The notes beneath the pieces are model-generated. The model was not told the DNA's origin and ran no database searches. It saw only the letters and a list, made by a program, of their open reading frames with translations. Both the position numbers and the translations under genes were made by a program. From the NCBI RefSeq assembly GCF_016863395.1, contig NZ_BOOU01000019.1, forward strand, positions 1-58,084: a DNA stretch of 58,084 nt, read 5' to 3'. Of this stretch, positions 36,471 through 44,825 are shown one piece after another (position 1 is the first letter of the stretch; every line of letters starts with the position of its first letter). The stretch comes from Sphaerisporangium rufum. GTDB lineage: Bacteria; Actinomycetota; Actinomycetes; Streptosporangiales; Streptosporangiaceae.

Positions 36471-37475
36471 ATGGCGTCGCCGTTCATCGAGCTGAATGTC
36501 GGGGACCGGGTGGTGAAGGTGACCAACCCGGACAAGATCTATTTCCCGGAGATCAAGGCGACCAAGCGTGAGCTGGTCGAATACTACGTCTCCGTGGGCG
36601 AGGGGGCGTTGCGCGCGCTGCGCGACCGGCCCACCTACCTCAAGCGGCATCCCGACGGGGTGACCTCGGAGGCCATCTACCAGAAGCGCGTCCCGCCCAA
36701 GCACCCCGACTGGCTGGAGACGGTCACCGTCCGCTTCCCCAGCGGGCGCAGCGCCGACGCGCTGCGGGTGACCGAGGTGGCCGCCATCGCCTACTGCGCG
36801 AACCTCGGCACCATCGACTTCCACCCCTGGCCGACCCGGGCCGGCGACGTGGAGCACCCCGACGAGCTGCGCATCGACCTCGACCCGCAGCCCGGCACCG
36901 GCTTCGAGCAGGCCAGGCAGACCGCGTTCGAGGTGCACGAGCTGCTGATGGAGCTCGGCATGCGCGGGTTCCCCAAGACCTCCGGCACCCGGGGCATCCA
37001 CATCTACGTGCGCATCGAGCCGCGCTGGTCGTTCACCGAGGTGCGGCAGGCCGCCATCGCGTTCGCCCGCCAGATCGAGCGCCGCCGGCCGGATCTGACC
37101 ACCACGGCGTGGTGGAAGGAGGAGCGGGGGGAGAAGGTGTTCATCGACTACAACCAGAACGCCCGCGACCGCACCATCGCCAGCGCCTACTCGGTGCGCG
37201 CCCGCCCGCACGCCCCGGTGTCCACCCCGGTCACCTGGCAGGAGCTGGCCGAGGTCGACCCGCGCGACTTCGACATCCGCACCGTCCCGCCGCGGTTCGC
37301 CGAGCTGGGCGACGTGCACCGCGAGATCGACGACCGGGCCTTCGGCATCGAGCCGCTGCTGGCGTGGTACGAGCAGGACGGCCGCGGCGACATGCCTTAT
37401 CCGCCGAACTATCCGAAGATGCCCGGCGAGCCCAAGCGCGTCCAGCCCAGCAAGGCCCGCCCCGGCGCCGACTGA
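36471..37475 (+). CDS. LigD-type polymerase domain protein (NHEJ)
   Basis: 334 residues, the polymerase (archaeo-eukaryotic primase-like) domain of bacterial LigD as a separate protein. Metal ligands lie in ELRIDLDPQPGTGFEQ (two Asp), and the nucleotide-binding TSGTRGIHIYVRI, with its SGxxG and His, is intact. It extends DNA or RNA at double-strand breaks for non-homologous end joining, normally with Ku and an ATP-dependent ligase; neither is in the window. The start is leaderless from TACGGT. The full-length match to PolDom (about 300 residues) rules out truncation of a larger LigD. Confidence 0.9.
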   Translation: MASPFIELNVGDRVVKVTNPDKIYFPEIKATKRELVEYYVSVGEGALRALRDRPTYLKRHPDGVTSEAIYQKRVPPKHPDWLETVTVRFPSGRSADALRVTEVAAIAYCANLGTIDFHPWPTRAGDVEHPDELRIDLDPQPGTGFEQARQTAFEVHELLMELGMRGFPKTSGTRGIHIYVRIEPRWSFTEVRQAAIAFARQIERRRPDLTTTAWWKEERGEKVFIDYNQNARDRTIASAYSVRARPHAPVSTPVTWQELAEVDPRDFDIRTVPPRFAELGDVHREIDDRAFGIEPLLAWYEQDGRGDMPYPPNYPKMPGEPKRVQPSKARPGAD

Positions 37476-37616
37476 CCGCGCGCTCCGGCCTCCGGTCCCA
37501 GCGGAACGGACCGGACCCCCAGGATCGCGGACGAACGCCGGTCCGCCATGCCCGCCTGGACGCTCCGGGAAGGTGGGCTGGTGTTCGCAACGTCCGCGAT
37601 CGGAAACGGAGCGATC

Positions 37617-38069
37617 ATGATCAACAGGATCATGGCGGCATTCGCCGCGTTACTGGCGGGTTCGGTGCTGTGCGTCACCCCGGCGTCGGCCGGGGTCGCC
37701 GCGTTCGACCCGAACCCCACCATCGGCGGTAACGGCCAGGCCGTTCCGGCACCGCACTACGCGACGGGGGCCCGCGGCGTCAGTGCCCCCTCCTACCTGC
37801 CGGGCTGCCCGTACCAGCGGGTCTGCATCGCGGTGCTCGACTACCAGGACAGCAAGATCAACACCTGGAAGATCTACGACCTGTATCAGTGCGGAGACTA
37901 CTCGTTCTACGACTGGCACGGCCGCGGCTGGATCCGCAACAACCAGTCCGGCAACGCGGTGGCGATCCGGTTGAACTCCAGCTGGAGCCTGATCAAGCCG
38001 ACGCATCCGGTGGACAACCGCTGGCTGGACGTGGACTGGGAGCCCGCCTACCACTTCCGCCCCTGCTGA
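37617..38069 (+). CDS. Small secreted protein, possibly peptidase-inhibitor I36-like
   Basis: 150 residues. Signal peptide MINRIMAAFAALLAGSVLCV ends at ASAG (about 26). The mature part has Cys residues in LPGCPYQRVCIAVLDYQ, IYDLYQCGDYSFYDWHGRGW and the terminal HFRPC, with aromatic-rich strands and an NNQSGNAVAIRLN turn. The layout resembles the crystallin-like SMPI/I36 family of actinomycete secreted inhibitors, but similarity is only by pattern. The start at 37617 is chosen for the signal peptide and GGAAACGGA upstream. Convergent with the MocR gene. Confidence 0.65.
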   Translation: MINRIMAAFAALLAGSVLCVTPASAGVAAFDPNPTIGGNGQAVPAPHYATGARGVSAPSYLPGCPYQRVCIAVLDYQDSKINTWKIYDLYQCGDYSFYDWHGRGWIRNNQSGNAVAIRLNSSWSLIKPTHPVDNRWLDVDWEPAYHFRPC

Positions 38070-38165
38070 TCCGCACCCTTCGCCGTCCCGCGCCCCTGAG
38101 AAGACGACGATCGGGGTGGCGACAGTGGCGACGGTGGCGCAGCCGGTCGCCGGCGGCCGGCCGCG

Positions 38166-39509
38166 TCAGCCGCTGCGGGCGGTACGGGGGCGCAGTGCGT
38201 ACGCGATGTCGTCGGCCAGCCGGGGGACCTCGGCGACGTCCAGCGTGGAGGTCGTCACTCGCAGCCCGGGCGCGGACCGCATCCGGTAGGCGCCGCCCGG
38301 GCTGACCACCCAGCCCCGGTGCGACAGGTCGAGCGCGGTCGCGCCCTCCTCGGTGACCGGCACCCACACGTTGAGGCCGGTCATTCCGTGGGCCTCGATG
38401 CCCCGAGCGCTTAATTCGGTGAGCAGCGCGGTGCGGCGCGCCTCATAGGCGTCTCCCGCTCGGCGGAGCCGCTCCTGCACGGCCGGGTCCCGCAGGAGGT
38501 GGACGACGGTGCGCTGCAGGACGTGCGATACCCAGCCCGGGCCGAGCGCCTGCCGGCCGAACACCCGGGCGAACAGGTGCGGCTCGGCGGCGACGACGGC
38601 GAGGCGCAGGTCGGGTCCGAGGGACTTGGCCATCGATCGGGCCACCGCCCACCGCCGCACCCGGCCCGCGAGGGTGACGCGCGGCGGTTCCACCAGCGAC
38701 AGGTGGTGGTCCTCGATCACCACCAGGTCCGGCCACTCGGCGAGCACCGCCGACAGCTCGCGGGCCCGCCGTTCGGTGAGGCACGAGCCGAAGGGGTTCT
38801 GGGCGCTCGGGGTGTGGATCAGGGCGGTGGCGCCCTGCCGCAGCGCGGCGTCCAGCGCCGCCGGCCGCAGGCCTTCGTCGTCGACCGCGACCGGCAAGGG
38901 CTGCAGCCCGGCCGCGCGCAGCAGGTCGAACACGTCCGGGTAGCCCGGGTCCTCGACGACCACCCGGTCGCCGGGCCGGCAGCTCACCAGCAGCGCCCGT
39001 TCGACCAGGTCGAGCGCGCCACTGGTGACGCCGACGTGGTCGGCGTCGATCTGGATCCCGAGGTCGCCGAACCCCGGGAGGACGAGATCGCGCAGCTCCG
39101 CGTCGATGGTGGGCTGCCCGTAGAGGCGGGGGGTGGCGCTCTCCTCGGCGACCGCGCGCAGCGCAGCCCGCGCGGCGGGGAGCAGGGCGCGGTCCGGGCC
39201 ACCGTGGCCGAGGTCGACGCCTCGCGGCGCGGGAGGGGGTACCGCGCGAGCGGCGGTCGCCAGCTTCAGCGGCGGCACCGGGGCGATGACGCTGGTGCGG
39301 CGTTCGTTGGTGACGATCACCCCGCGCTGCCGTAGTTCCGCCACCGCGCCGACCACGGTGGTGGCGCTGACCCCGAGGTGGCGGGCGAGCATCCGGACGG
39401 AGGGCAGCGGCTGGCCCGGCGCCAGCGTGCCGAGGCTGACCGCCCGCTCGACGCTGAGCACCAGCTCCTTCTTGCTGCTCCCGGTGATGACGTCCTGCCA
39501 TACCGCCAC
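38166..39509 (-). CDS. MocR-type (GntR/aminotransferase) regulator
   Basis: 447 residues, GTG start with GAGGAGG 5 bases upstream. The GntR winged helix is at 13-75 (LGTLAPGQPLPSVRMLARHL; VSATTVVGAVAELRQRGVI). The fold-I aminotransferase domain follows with Asn238 (HTPSAQNPFG), Asp267 (VVIEDHHLSLVE) and the PLP Lys295 (ARSMAKSLGPDLRLAVV). MocR proteins use PLP or amino-acid adducts as signals. It is divergent from the amino-acid transporter and catabolic operon starting at 39631 and very likely regulates it through the repeated GTACAG sites. Confidence 0.93.
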   Translation of the reverse strand: MAVWQDVITGSSKKELVLSVERAVSLGTLAPGQPLPSVRMLARHLGVSATTVVGAVAELRQRGVIVTNERRTSVIAPVPPLKLATAARAVPPPAPRGVDLGHGGPDRALLPAARAALRAVAEESATPRLYGQPTIDAELRDLVLPGFGDLGIQIDADHVGVTSGALDLVERALLVSCRPGDRVVVEDPGYPDVFDLLRAAGLQPLPVAVDDEGLRPAALDAALRQGATALIHTPSAQNPFGSCLTERRARELSAVLAEWPDLVVIEDHHLSLVEPPRVTLAGRVRRWAVARSMAKSLGPDLRLAVVAAEPHLFARVFGRQALGPGWVSHVLQRTVVHLLRDPAVQERLRRAGDAYEARRTALLTELSARGIEAHGMTGLNVWVPVTEEGATALDLSHRGWVVSPGGAYRMRSAPGLRVTTSTLDVAEVPRLADDIAYALRPRTARSG

Positions 39510-39590
39510 AGTTCCTCCTCGATGGCGAAAAGTCTGGACTCATCATGCTCGGTGTATTGACCTGCAACCACCCCGATGCTTCTATGAGCG

Positions 39591-39618
39591 GTACAGATTA
39601 CCAACTGTACCAGTACAG
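39591..39618. promoter_or_regulatory. Three-half-site MocR operator candidate
   Basis: GTACAG (39591-39596), CTGTAC (39605-39610) and GTACAG (39613-39618). The first pair forms GGTACAG-N8-CTGTACC, the second CTGTAC-CA-GTACAG, and the outer pair is a direct repeat 22 bp apart, about two helical turns. It sits 13 bp before the binding-protein start, in the divergent spacer with the MocR gene. Confidence 0.6.
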
Positions 39619-39630
39619 AGGAGATTCGCC

Positions 39631-40446
39631 ATGCAGCGAATCGCAGCCCTGATCGGCATGGCCGCCCTCACCGCCGCCCTCGCCGGCTGCGGCCAGGGTG
39701 AGAGCAGCCCGAGCGCGAAGGACACCGGAACGACGACCGAGGCCACGACCAAGGAGGCCGGCCGGTTGCTGGTCGGGGCCGACATCCCCTACGTGCCGTT
39801 CGCCTTCGGCGATCCCCCCAAGTACGAGGGCATGGACATGGACCTCGTCCACGAGGTCGGCGCCCGGCTCGGCCTCACCGTCACCATCCAGAAGACGCCG
39901 TTCGACACGATCTTCCGGGACGTCGCCCAGGGCCGCTTCGACATGGTCGCCGCCTCCGTGCTGATCACCGAAGAGCGCAGGAAGAAGGTCGCCTTCTCGG
40001 TGCCCTACTTCAACGCCGACCAGTCGGTCATGGTCAAGAAGGGCTCCGGCATCACCGGCGTGGCCGACCTCGCGGGCAAGCGTCTGGGCGCCGTCCTGGC
40101 CGGCACCGGCGAGAAGTGGGCGAAGGCGAACGTCAGGACCGACACCATCCGCACCTACGACATGGTCGACGACGCCTTCAAGGCGCTGGCGGCCGGGCAG
40201 ATCGACGCGGTCATCAACGACTTCCCCTCCTCGAAGTTCGCCGTGCGCACTTACGACCAGCTGGAGGTGGTCGAGACGATCGCGACCGGCGAGCAGTACG
40301 GGTTCGTCTTCAAGACCGGCTCACCGCTGCGCGGCAAGGTCGACGAGGCCCTCCTGGCGATGAAGCGGGACGGCGCTTACGACCGGGTCTACCGTAAGTG
40401 GTTCGAGGACGCGCCACCGGCGAACCTGCTCGCCGGGAACGGCTGA
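39631..40446 (+). CDS. Amino acid ABC transporter substrate-binding lipoprotein
   Basis: 271 residues. Lipoprotein signal with lipobox LAGC (Cys about 20) and a Ser/Thr-rich linker. The SBP family 3 fold is clear: RLLVGADIPYVPFAFGDP, EGMDMDLVHEVGARLGLT, RFDMVAASVLITEERRKKVA and FKALAAGQIDAVINDFP. This family binds polar or cationic amino acids and opines outside the membrane. GAGGAG precedes the ATG. First gene of a seven-gene co-directional run ending at 46355. Confidence 0.92.
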   Translation: MQRIAALIGMAALTAALAGCGQGESSPSAKDTGTTTEATTKEAGRLLVGADIPYVPFAFGDPPKYEGMDMDLVHEVGARLGLTVTIQKTPFDTIFRDVAQGRFDMVAASVLITEERRKKVAFSVPYFNADQSVMVKKGSGITGVADLAGKRLGAVLAGTGEKWAKANVRTDTIRTYDMVDDAFKALAAGQIDAVINDFPSSKFAVRTYDQLEVVETIATGEQYGFVFKTGSPLRGKVDEALLAMKRDGAYDRVYRKWFEDAPPANLLAGNG

Positions 40447-40456
40447 CCGCCCGCCT

Positions 40457-41185
40457 ATGGACGTCTTCCTCGAGCAGTACTTCGACATCACCGTCATGTC
40501 GGAGTCCTTCGACAAGGTCCTCCTCGGATTCTGGATGACGATCCAGCTCTCCCTGATCGCGGGCGCGCTGTCCATGGTGTGGGGGCTGGTCCTGGCGCTC
40601 TGCCGGACGTCCCGGTCCTGGATGATGCTCCCGCTGCGGGTCGCCGCCGTCACCTACATCGACGTGTTCCGCGGCATCCCCCTGCTGCTCGTCGTGCTGC
40701 TGATCTCCGGCAGCCTGCCGTTCATCCCCGGGCTCCCCGAATGGATCCGCGCCCCGGAGTTGTTCGGCCGGCCCGATGTCTACTGGTTCGGCGTCGCCGC
40801 GCTGACCCTCACCTACGGCGCCTACCTCGCGGAGGTGTACCGGGCCGGCCTCGACGCCGTCCCGCCCGGCCAGACGGAGGCGGCGCGCTCCCTCGGGATG
40901 AGCCACCGGCGGGCCCTGCGCCACGTCGTGCTCCCGCAGGCGGTCCGCACGGTGGTGCCTCCGCTGCTCAACGACTTCATCGCCCTGATGAAGGACACCT
41001 CGCTGGTCCAGGTCATCGGCATCGTCGATGTGGTGCGCGCGGGACGCGAGGTACAGGGTGAGACGTTCAACAGCTCCGCGCTCACGCTCGGCGCCCTGAT
41101 GTTCCTGGTGGTCACCCTGCCGCTCGCCCGGCTGGTGGACCGCTACCTCAGGGGACGGCAGCCCGTGCGGAAGGCCCTGGCATGA
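40457..41185 (+). CDS. Amino acid ABC transporter permease
   Basis: 242 residues, five or six membrane segments. HisM/GlnP family: [20 protein letters not shown] reduced to the [14 protein letters not shown]-terminal motif, [15 protein letters not shown], and the ATPase-contact EAA loop [21 protein letters not shown] single permease gene implies a homodimer. Begins 11 bp after the binding-protein stop and overlaps the ATPase start by ATGA. Confidence 0.92.
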   Translation: MDVFLEQYFDITVMSESFDKVLLGFWMTIQLSLIAGALSMVWGLVLALCRTSRSWMMLPLRVAAVTYIDVFRGIPLLLVVLLISGSLPFIPGLPEWIRAPELFGRPDVYWFGVAALTLTYGAYLAEVYRAGLDAVPPGQTEAARSLGMSHRRALRHVVLPQAVRTVVPPLLNDFIALMKDTSLVQVIGIVDVVRAGREVQGETFNSSALTLGALMFLVVTLPLARLVDRYLRGRQPVRKALA

Positions 41186-41940
41186 CCGGCGAGGCCCAGA
41201 ATGCGAGCAAACTCACGGTCACCGACCTGCACAAGCGTTTCGGGGCCCTCGAAGTCCTCCGGGGCGTCGACCTCGTCGTCCCGGCCGGCGCGGTGATCTC
41301 GATCATCGGGCCGAGCGGCTCCGGCAAGTCGACCCTGCTGCGCTGCGTCAACCGGCTGGAGGAGGCCGACGCCGGCGAGATCGCCCTGGACGGCATGCCG
41401 ATCACCCGGCTGCGCGGCAGGGACCTGGACGCGGTACGCCGCCGGATCGGCATGGTCTTCCAGCAGTTCAACCTCTTCCCGCACCGGACGGTGCTCGACA
41501 ACCTCACCATGGCCCAGCGGGTGGTCTCCGGTGTGCCGCGCCGGGCGGCCGAAGACAGGGCGCGCTCGCTGCTCGACCGGGTCGGCCTGGCGGAGAAGGC
41601 GCACGAACTGCCGGGCCGGCTCTCCGGCGGCCAGCAGCAGCGGGTCGCGATCGCCCGGGCCCTGGCGATGGACCCCGAGGTCATGCTGTTCGACGAGGTC
41701 ACCAGCGCGCTCGACCCCGAGCTCGTCACCGACGTGCTCGACGTCATGCGCCGCCTGGCCGAGGGCGGCATGACCATGGTGGTCGTCACCCACGAGATGT
41801 CCTTCGCCAGGGACGTCTCGGACGAGGTGCTGTTCATGGACCAAGGCGTCGTCGTGGAGCGCGGCGACCCGGCCACGGTCTTCACCGCCCCGGCACACGA
41901 ACGCACCCGGCGGTTCCTCGACCGGGTGCTCCACCCCTGA
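41182..41940 (+). CDS. Amino acid ABC transporter ATP-binding protein
   Basis: 252 residues of the GlnQ/HisP group. Walker [10 protein letters not shown] is at 43-51, the Q-loop reads [13 protein letters not shown], signature [15 protein letters not shown], Walker [15 protein letters not shown] and switch His VVTHEM. It drives uptake with the two preceding products. The start overlaps the permease stop. Confidence 0.94.
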   Translation: MTGEAQNASKLTVTDLHKRFGALEVLRGVDLVVPAGAVISIIGPSGSGKSTLLRCVNRLEEADAGEIALDGMPITRLRGRDLDAVRRRIGMVFQQFNLFPHRTVLDNLTMAQRVVSGVPRRAAEDRARSLLDRVGLAEKAHELPGRLSGGQQQRVAIARALAMDPEVMLFDEVTSALDPELVTDVLDVMRRLAEGGMTMVVVTHEMSFARDVSDEVLFMDQGVVVERGDPATVFTAPAHERTRRFLDRVLHP

Positions 41941-41958
41941 ACGATGCGAAGGACGAAG

Positions 41959-42261
41959 ATGATCGCCCGTATCTGGCACGGCACCACCCCCATCGAGAGG
42001 TCCCGCGACTACCTGCGGCTCATGCGCGAGGTCGCGATCCCGGATTACCGGTCGACGCCCGGCAACCGGGACGCGCGGGTGCTGTACCGCGAGGACGGGG
42101 ACGTCGCCCACTTCGTCACTCTGACGTTCTGGGAGTCGGAGGAGGCGATCGCCGCGTTCGCCGGTGACGACGTCACCCTCGCCAAGTACTACGACTTCGA
42201 CGCCGAATACCTGCTGGCGAAGGAGCACCGCGTCACCCACCACCAGGTGTACGACGGATGA
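41959..42261 (+). CDS. ABM-like small alpha/beta-barrel protein
   Basis: About 100 residues: MIARIWHGTTPIERSRDYLR, then a DARVLYREDGDVAHFVTLTFW strand pair and DFDAEYLLAKEHRVTHHQVYDG reduced to the AEYLL C-terminal strand. This is the dimeric ferredoxin-like barrel of the antibiotic-biosynthesis-monooxygenase/EthD-like superfamily. Some members oxidise or isomerise small substrates without cofactor; the role here is unknown, perhaps processing an imine or aldehyde intermediate. AAGGA supports the ATG at 41959, though one 15 bases upstream is in frame. The stop overlaps the flavoprotein start (ATGA). Confidence 0.75.
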   Translation: MIARIWHGTTPIERSRDYLRLMREVAIPDYRSTPGNRDARVLYREDGDVAHFVTLTFWESEEAIAAFAGDDVTLAKYYDFDAEYLLAKEHRVTHHQVYDG

Positions 42262-43430
42262 GTGCGGCAGGTGACCGGGTCGACCTGCTGGTGGTGGGCG
42301 GTGGCGTGACAGGGGCCGCCACCGCCGCCGCCGCGGCCCGGCGCGGGCTGCGGACCGTCCTGGCCGAACGCTTCACCCTCGGGAACCCGCATGGCAGCTC
42401 CCACGGCCCCTCCCGGATCATCCGGCTCGCCTACGAAGGCGCCGGCTACGTCACGCTCGCGCGCGAGGCCTACGTCCGGTGGCGGGCGCTGGAACGCGAG
42501 CGCGGGGCGCGCCTGCTGCTCCCGACCGGCGGGCTCGACTTCGGCCTGGCCGGCACGCCGTCCCTGCGGCGCACCGCGGCGACCATGGAGTCGTGCGGCG
42601 TCGCCTTCGAGCGGTTGCCGGCCGCCGAGCTGGCCGCGCGGTTCCCGCAGCTCCGGCTGGATCCGGGGATGGCAGGCCTCTACCAGCCGGACGCGGGCGT
42701 GCTCGACGCCGACGCCTGCGTGCGCGCCCTGGCCGGCGACGCGCGGGCGCACGGCGCCGAGATCCGCGAGCACGCGCGTGTCCGCCTGCTGCGCGCCGGG
42801 CCGGGCGGGGTGGGCGCCGAGGTGAACGGCACCGACCTGCAGGCCGGCGCGGCCGTTCTCGCGGCGGGCTCGTGGACGGGTTCGCTGCTCGCTGAGATGG
42901 GGCGGCCGCTCCCGTTGGTGGTGACCCGCGAACAGGTCGCGTACTTCGCCGCGCCCGGCGCCGGCTACCGGCCGGGGACCTTCCCGGTGACCATCGAGCA
43001 CCGGGCGGGCCGCCCGCCGATGATCTCGATGTTCCCGCGGCTGTCGCCCGAGGGCGGTGTCAAGCTCATGCTCGACCGCAACGGCCCCGAGATCGACGCC
43101 GACGACCTGGCCGGCACCGTGGACGAGCGGGCGCTCGCGGCGCTCACCGCCCACGCCCGCCACCGCCTGCCCGGCCTCGGGCCCGTGCTGGCGGCCGAGA
43201 CCTGCCGCTACACCATGGCCCCCGACGAGGACTTCGTCCTCGACCTGGTCCCCGGCCTGCCTCGCGTCGGTGTCGCCTCGGCGTGCTCCGGTCACGGCTT
43301 CAAGTTCGGCCCCGTACTCGGGGAGATCATGGTCGATCTCATCACGGCGGGCACCACGGCCCGGCCCGTCGCCCCGTTCCGCCTCGACCGACCCGCCCTG
43401 GTCGCCGGACGCCCCTGGAGCCCGGCGTGA
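42258..43430 (+). CDS. Sarcosine/N-methyltryptophan/pipecolate oxidase-like flavoprotein
   Basis: 390 residues, MSOX family. N-terminal FAD motif DLLVVGGGVTGAATAAAAA, GNPHGSSHGPSRIIRLAYEG (the GSSHGxxRIIR block that shapes the active site) and ETCRYTMAPDEDFVLD with Cys316 at the position of the covalent flavin Cys315 of sarcosine oxidase. The C-terminal ACSGHGFKFGPVLGEI completes the flavin site. Such enzymes oxidise secondary amines (sarcosine, N-methyltryptophan, L-pipecolate) to imines with release of peroxide. The substrate is not identifiable. Coupled to both neighbours by stop/start overlap. Confidence 0.9.
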   Translation: MSAAGDRVDLLVVGGGVTGAATAAAAARRGLRTVLAERFTLGNPHGSSHGPSRIIRLAYEGAGYVTLAREAYVRWRALERERGARLLLPTGGLDFGLAGTPSLRRTAATMESCGVAFERLPAAELAARFPQLRLDPGMAGLYQPDAGVLDADACVRALAGDARAHGAEIREHARVRLLRAGPGGVGAEVNGTDLQAGAAVLAAGSWTGSLLAEMGRPLPLVVTREQVAYFAAPGAGYRPGTFPVTIEHRAGRPPMISMFPRLSPEGGVKLMLDRNGPEIDADDLAGTVDERALAALTAHARHRLPGLGPVLAAETCRYTMAPDEDFVLDLVPGLPRVGVASACSGHGFKFGPVLGEIMVDLITAGTTARPVAPFRLDRPALVAGRPWSPA

Positions 43431-44791
43431 TGCCCCCGCCGTGGCCCGACACCGCCGAGGTGGATCCCGCGGGTGACCTGAGGCTGGCCGGGGTGTCGCT
43501 GGGCGCCGTCGCCGAGGAGCACGGCACACCGGTGTACGTGCTCGACGCGGCGACCTTCGTGCGGCGCGCCGGCGCCTACCGCGATGCGCTGGCCGCGCAC
43601 CACGCCGGCCCGTCGGAGGTGCACTACGCCGGCAAGGCCTATCTCAGCGTCGCGGTCGCGCAGCTCGCGTTGCGGGAGGGCCTGCATCTGGACGCGGTGT
43701 CCGTCGGCGAGGTCCGCGTGGGCCGGCATGCCGGCGTCCCAGGCGATCGCATCCACCTGCACGGCAACGCCAAGACGGCGGCGGAGCTGCGCGAGGCCCG
43801 GCGCCTGGGCGTGGGCACCGTGATCGTCGACAGCCTGGACGAGCTGCGCACGCTCGCCGAACTGGCCCGGGACGGGGTCCCGCAGGCGGTGATGCTGCGC
43901 CTTTCGCCGGGCGTCGCGGCCGACACCCATCCGCACATCTCCACCGGCCACGCCGGTTCCAAGTTCGGGATTCCGCTGTCCCTGCTGCCCGACGCCGCCC
44001 GCCTCCTGGCCGCCGCACCGGCGCTGCGGTACGTAGGACTGCACTGCCACATCGGCTCGCAGATCACCGACCTGCGTCCCTACCGCGCCGCCGTGCGGGT
44101 GTTGCTCGACGCCGCCGGCGACCTGCGCCGGTGGCACGGGTGGACCACCCGCACCCTCAGTCCTGGCGGCGGCCTCGGGATCGCCGCCACCGCCGGCGAA
44201 CCGGAGCCCGCCATCGAAGCCCACGTCCAGGCCGTTGCCGCCGAGGTGGCCGCCGGATGCGAGCGGCGCGGGCTGCCGCAGCCCAAGCTGGTGCTCGAAC
44301 CCGGCCGGTCCATCGTCGGGCCCGCCATGGTGGCCCTGTACCGGGTGGTCGCCGCCAAGCCGCTGGACGCGCGAGACGGCGAGGCCACCGCCTACCTGCA
44401 CCTCGACGGGGGCATGGGGGACAACGTCCGTCCCGCGATGTACGGGGCGCGGCTGGCCGCCCTCCCGGTCTCGGGCACCTGCCGGCCGCACCGGCTGGTC
44501 GCGCACCTGTCCGGACGCTACTGCGAATCCGGCGACATCCTCGCCCGCGACGTCCACCTCCCCGAGGTGCGCGCGGGCGAGGTCCTGGCGGTGCCCGCCG
44601 CCGGCGCGTACACGCTGTCCATGGCGTCAAGCTACAACCACGTCCCCCGCCCGCCGGTGGTGCTCGTCTTCGACGGGCACGCGCGGCTGGTGACCAGGCG
44701 GGAGTCCCACGACGACCTCATCGCCCGCGACGCCGCGCTGCCCGAACCCCTGGCGGCCGGCCTGCCCGTTCCCGGCGGACCCCGCCGGTGA
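43430..44791 (+). CDS. Fold-III PLP decarboxylase (LysA-like)
   Basis: 453 residues. The N-terminal alanine-racemase-type barrel has the PLP Lys69 (VHYAGKAYLS), HGNAKTAAELREA, HCHIGSQITDL and LEPGRSIVGPAM. The C-terminal domain has the active-site Cys365 in GRYCESGDILARD and PAAGAYTLSMASSYN. This is the diaminopimelate/ornithine decarboxylase group. Placement inside a catabolic operon, rather than beside lysine synthesis genes, suggests a paralogue with a different amino-acid substrate. The ATG overlaps the previous stop (TGATG). Confidence 0.88.
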   Translation: MPPPWPDTAEVDPAGDLRLAGVSLGAVAEEHGTPVYVLDAATFVRRAGAYRDALAAHHAGPSEVHYAGKAYLSVAVAQLALREGLHLDAVSVGEVRVGRHAGVPGDRIHLHGNAKTAAELREARRLGVGTVIVDSLDELRTLAELARDGVPQAVMLRLSPGVAADTHPHISTGHAGSKFGIPLSLLPDAARLLAAAPALRYVGLHCHIGSQITDLRPYRAAVRVLLDAAGDLRRWHGWTTRTLSPGGGLGIAATAGEPEPAIEAHVQAVAAEVAAGCERRGLPQPKLVLEPGRSIVGPAMVALYRVVAAKPLDARDGEATAYLHLDGGMGDNVRPAMYGARLAALPVSGTCRPHRLVAHLSGRYCESGDILARDVHLPEVRAGEVLAVPAAGAYTLSMASSYNHVPRPPVVLVFDGHARLVTRRESHDDLIARDAALPEPLAAGLPVPGGPRR

Positions 44792-44825
44792 CCCGCCGCC
44801 CTTCCTCGAATCAGGAGTGTGAAGC

